Of a stretch of DNA of 14,197 nucleotides, positions 13,535 through 14,197 are shown in pieces. Source of the DNA: Hymenobacter sp. Lineage in GTDB: Bacteria > Bacteroidota > Bacteroidia > Cytophagales > Hymenobacteraceae. The first letter of the stretch is position 1; each line of letters begins with the position of its first letter. The position numbers and the translations under genes were made by a program. The notes below the pieces were generated by a model. It saw nothing but the letters and a program-made list of their open reading frames with translations, made no database searches and was not told the DNA's origin. The stretch covers positions 1 through 14,197 of the forward strand of contig JANYFQ010000308.1 of assembly GCA_025362615.1 (NCBI GenBank). Reading direction: 5' to 3'.

Positions 13535-14197
13535 ATGCCGCGCTTTATGAATGAGCATTTTGAACACCACCGGGCCATGCTCGACGCCGTGCGGCGCTAC
13601 GAGCGCACCCTCCGCCAGCAGGAACCCGTTTTTTTCGACCTGGAAGATTTTGAAAACATCATTGACCACTACGTCACCAACACCCGTTTTGAGGAGGCCC
13701 AGCAGGCTTGCGAGGCGGCCCTGGAATTGTACCCGTTCTCGACCGAGCTGCTGATTGACCGCGCCCAGGTAACGGCCATGCGCGGCGATTACGCCGAGGC
13801 CGAACGCCAGATTGACCACGTAGCCGACCTCGACCCCGACAACGCCGACGTGGCCGTGACGCGCGGCATCATCAGCACCCAGCGGGGCGAGTTTGCCCAG
13901 GCCGTGGCCTTCTTTAAGGAAGGGCTGGCCCAGGACGAGGAGCGCGAGGACATTCACTACAACCTCGGGCTGGCGTACCAGAGCTGGCAGAAGTACAAGA
14001 GCGCCGCCAAGCACTACAAGCACAGCCTGCGCCTCAACCCCGACAACGAAACCGGCGTGCAGGAGCTCTTGCACTGCCTAGACATCACGGCGCGGCTGGA
14101 GGAACACGAAGATTTCTTCAAGCGCTTTACGGACGACGACCCCTACTCGGCCACGGCCTGGTACAACCTGGGCCAGTATTGGTACCGCCGCGAAGAT
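13535..14197 (+). CDS. Tetratricopeptide-repeat protein (3'-truncated by window edge)
   Basis: The frame opens at ATG 13535 (MPRFMNEHFEHHRAML) and is still open after 221 codons at the right edge. A second Met at codon 5 (13547) is an alternative start. There is no signal peptide, so it is probably cytoplasmic. At least four TPR-like helix pairs are seen: 'RFEEAQQACEAALELYP' (51–67), 'GDYAEAERQIDHVADLDP' (84–101), 'GEFAQAVAFFKEGLAQD' (118–134) and 'QKYKSAAKHYKHSLRLNP' (152–169), with another starting at 'ATAWYNLGQYWYRRED' (206–221). TPR arrays bind partner proteins; the partner is unknown. The protein is strongly acidic. Confidence 0.88.
   Translation, partial: MPRFMNEHFEHHRAMLDAVRRYERTLRQQEPVFFDLEDFENIIDHYVTNTRFEEAQQACEAALELYPFSTELLIDRAQVTAMRGDYAEAERQIDHVADLDPDNADVAVTRGIISTQRGEFAQAVAFFKEGLAQDEEREDIHYNLGLAYQSWQKYKSAAKHYKHSLRLNPDNETGVQELLHCLDITARLEEHEDFFKRFTDDDPYSATAWYNLGQYWYRRED

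Noticed and set aside
13391..14074. Minus-strand open frame (227 codons) opposite the TPR gene
   Set aside because: The plus-strand TPR frame has repeated helix motifs and is open to the edge; the minus frame shows only Val/Leu-rich noise.

Overview
The window looks like a chromosomal segment of a Bacteroidota bacterium, most likely a Hymenobacter-like member of the Cytophagales. The reasons are high coding G+C, two proteins with type IX secretion (T9SS) C-terminal sorting domains, the lineage-typical rpsU–xerC–raiA order, several promoter-like TAnnTTTG boxes, and start codons without Shine-Dalgarno sequences. Genus-level placement is inference.

Layout. 1–4068 (+) holds two nearly abutting genes for exported T9SS-sorted proteins: a 5'-truncated M6/metzincin-like metalloprotease and a repeat-rich, propeller-like surface protein. 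A 17-bp-stem bidirectional terminator (4108–4144) separates them from a convergent minus-strand block. Read right to left, that block is acyl-CoA dehydrogenase (7428–6289), ribosomal protein bS21 (rpsU, 5930–5736), tyrosine recombinase XerC (5445–4567) and hibernation factor (raiA/hpf, 4462–4163). A divergent promoter region (7429–7680) then leads into a plus-strand polysaccharide export block: a Wza-like outer-membrane lipoprotein, a Wzc-like co-polymerase fused to a BY-kinase with a (Gly-Tyr)9 tail, and a CpsB/YwqE-type PHP tyrosine phosphatase. An NAD-dependent epimerase/dehydratase follows, and then a TPR protein that runs off the right edge.

How the genes work together. Wza, Wzc and the PHP phosphatase form a coherent export and phospho-switch module: the kinase is expected to autophosphorylate its Tyr tail, the phosphatase to reset it, and the lipoprotein to form the outer-membrane exit. 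bS21, XerC and RaiA are translation and chromosome housekeeping genes. The dehydrogenase is fatty-acid or branched-chain catabolism and is functionally separate.

Most unusual feature. Four spacers between codirectional genes (4463–4566, 5931–6288, 11182–11432, 12225–12351) each contain a large imperfect palindrome built from its own short tandemly repeated word. The words differ from spacer to spacer, but the architecture is the same: matching arm ends with unequal internal copy number, and in two cases a nested central hairpin. None ends in a T-tract typical of an intrinsic terminator. At rpsU the outer end of the array overlaps the predicted −33 promoter element.
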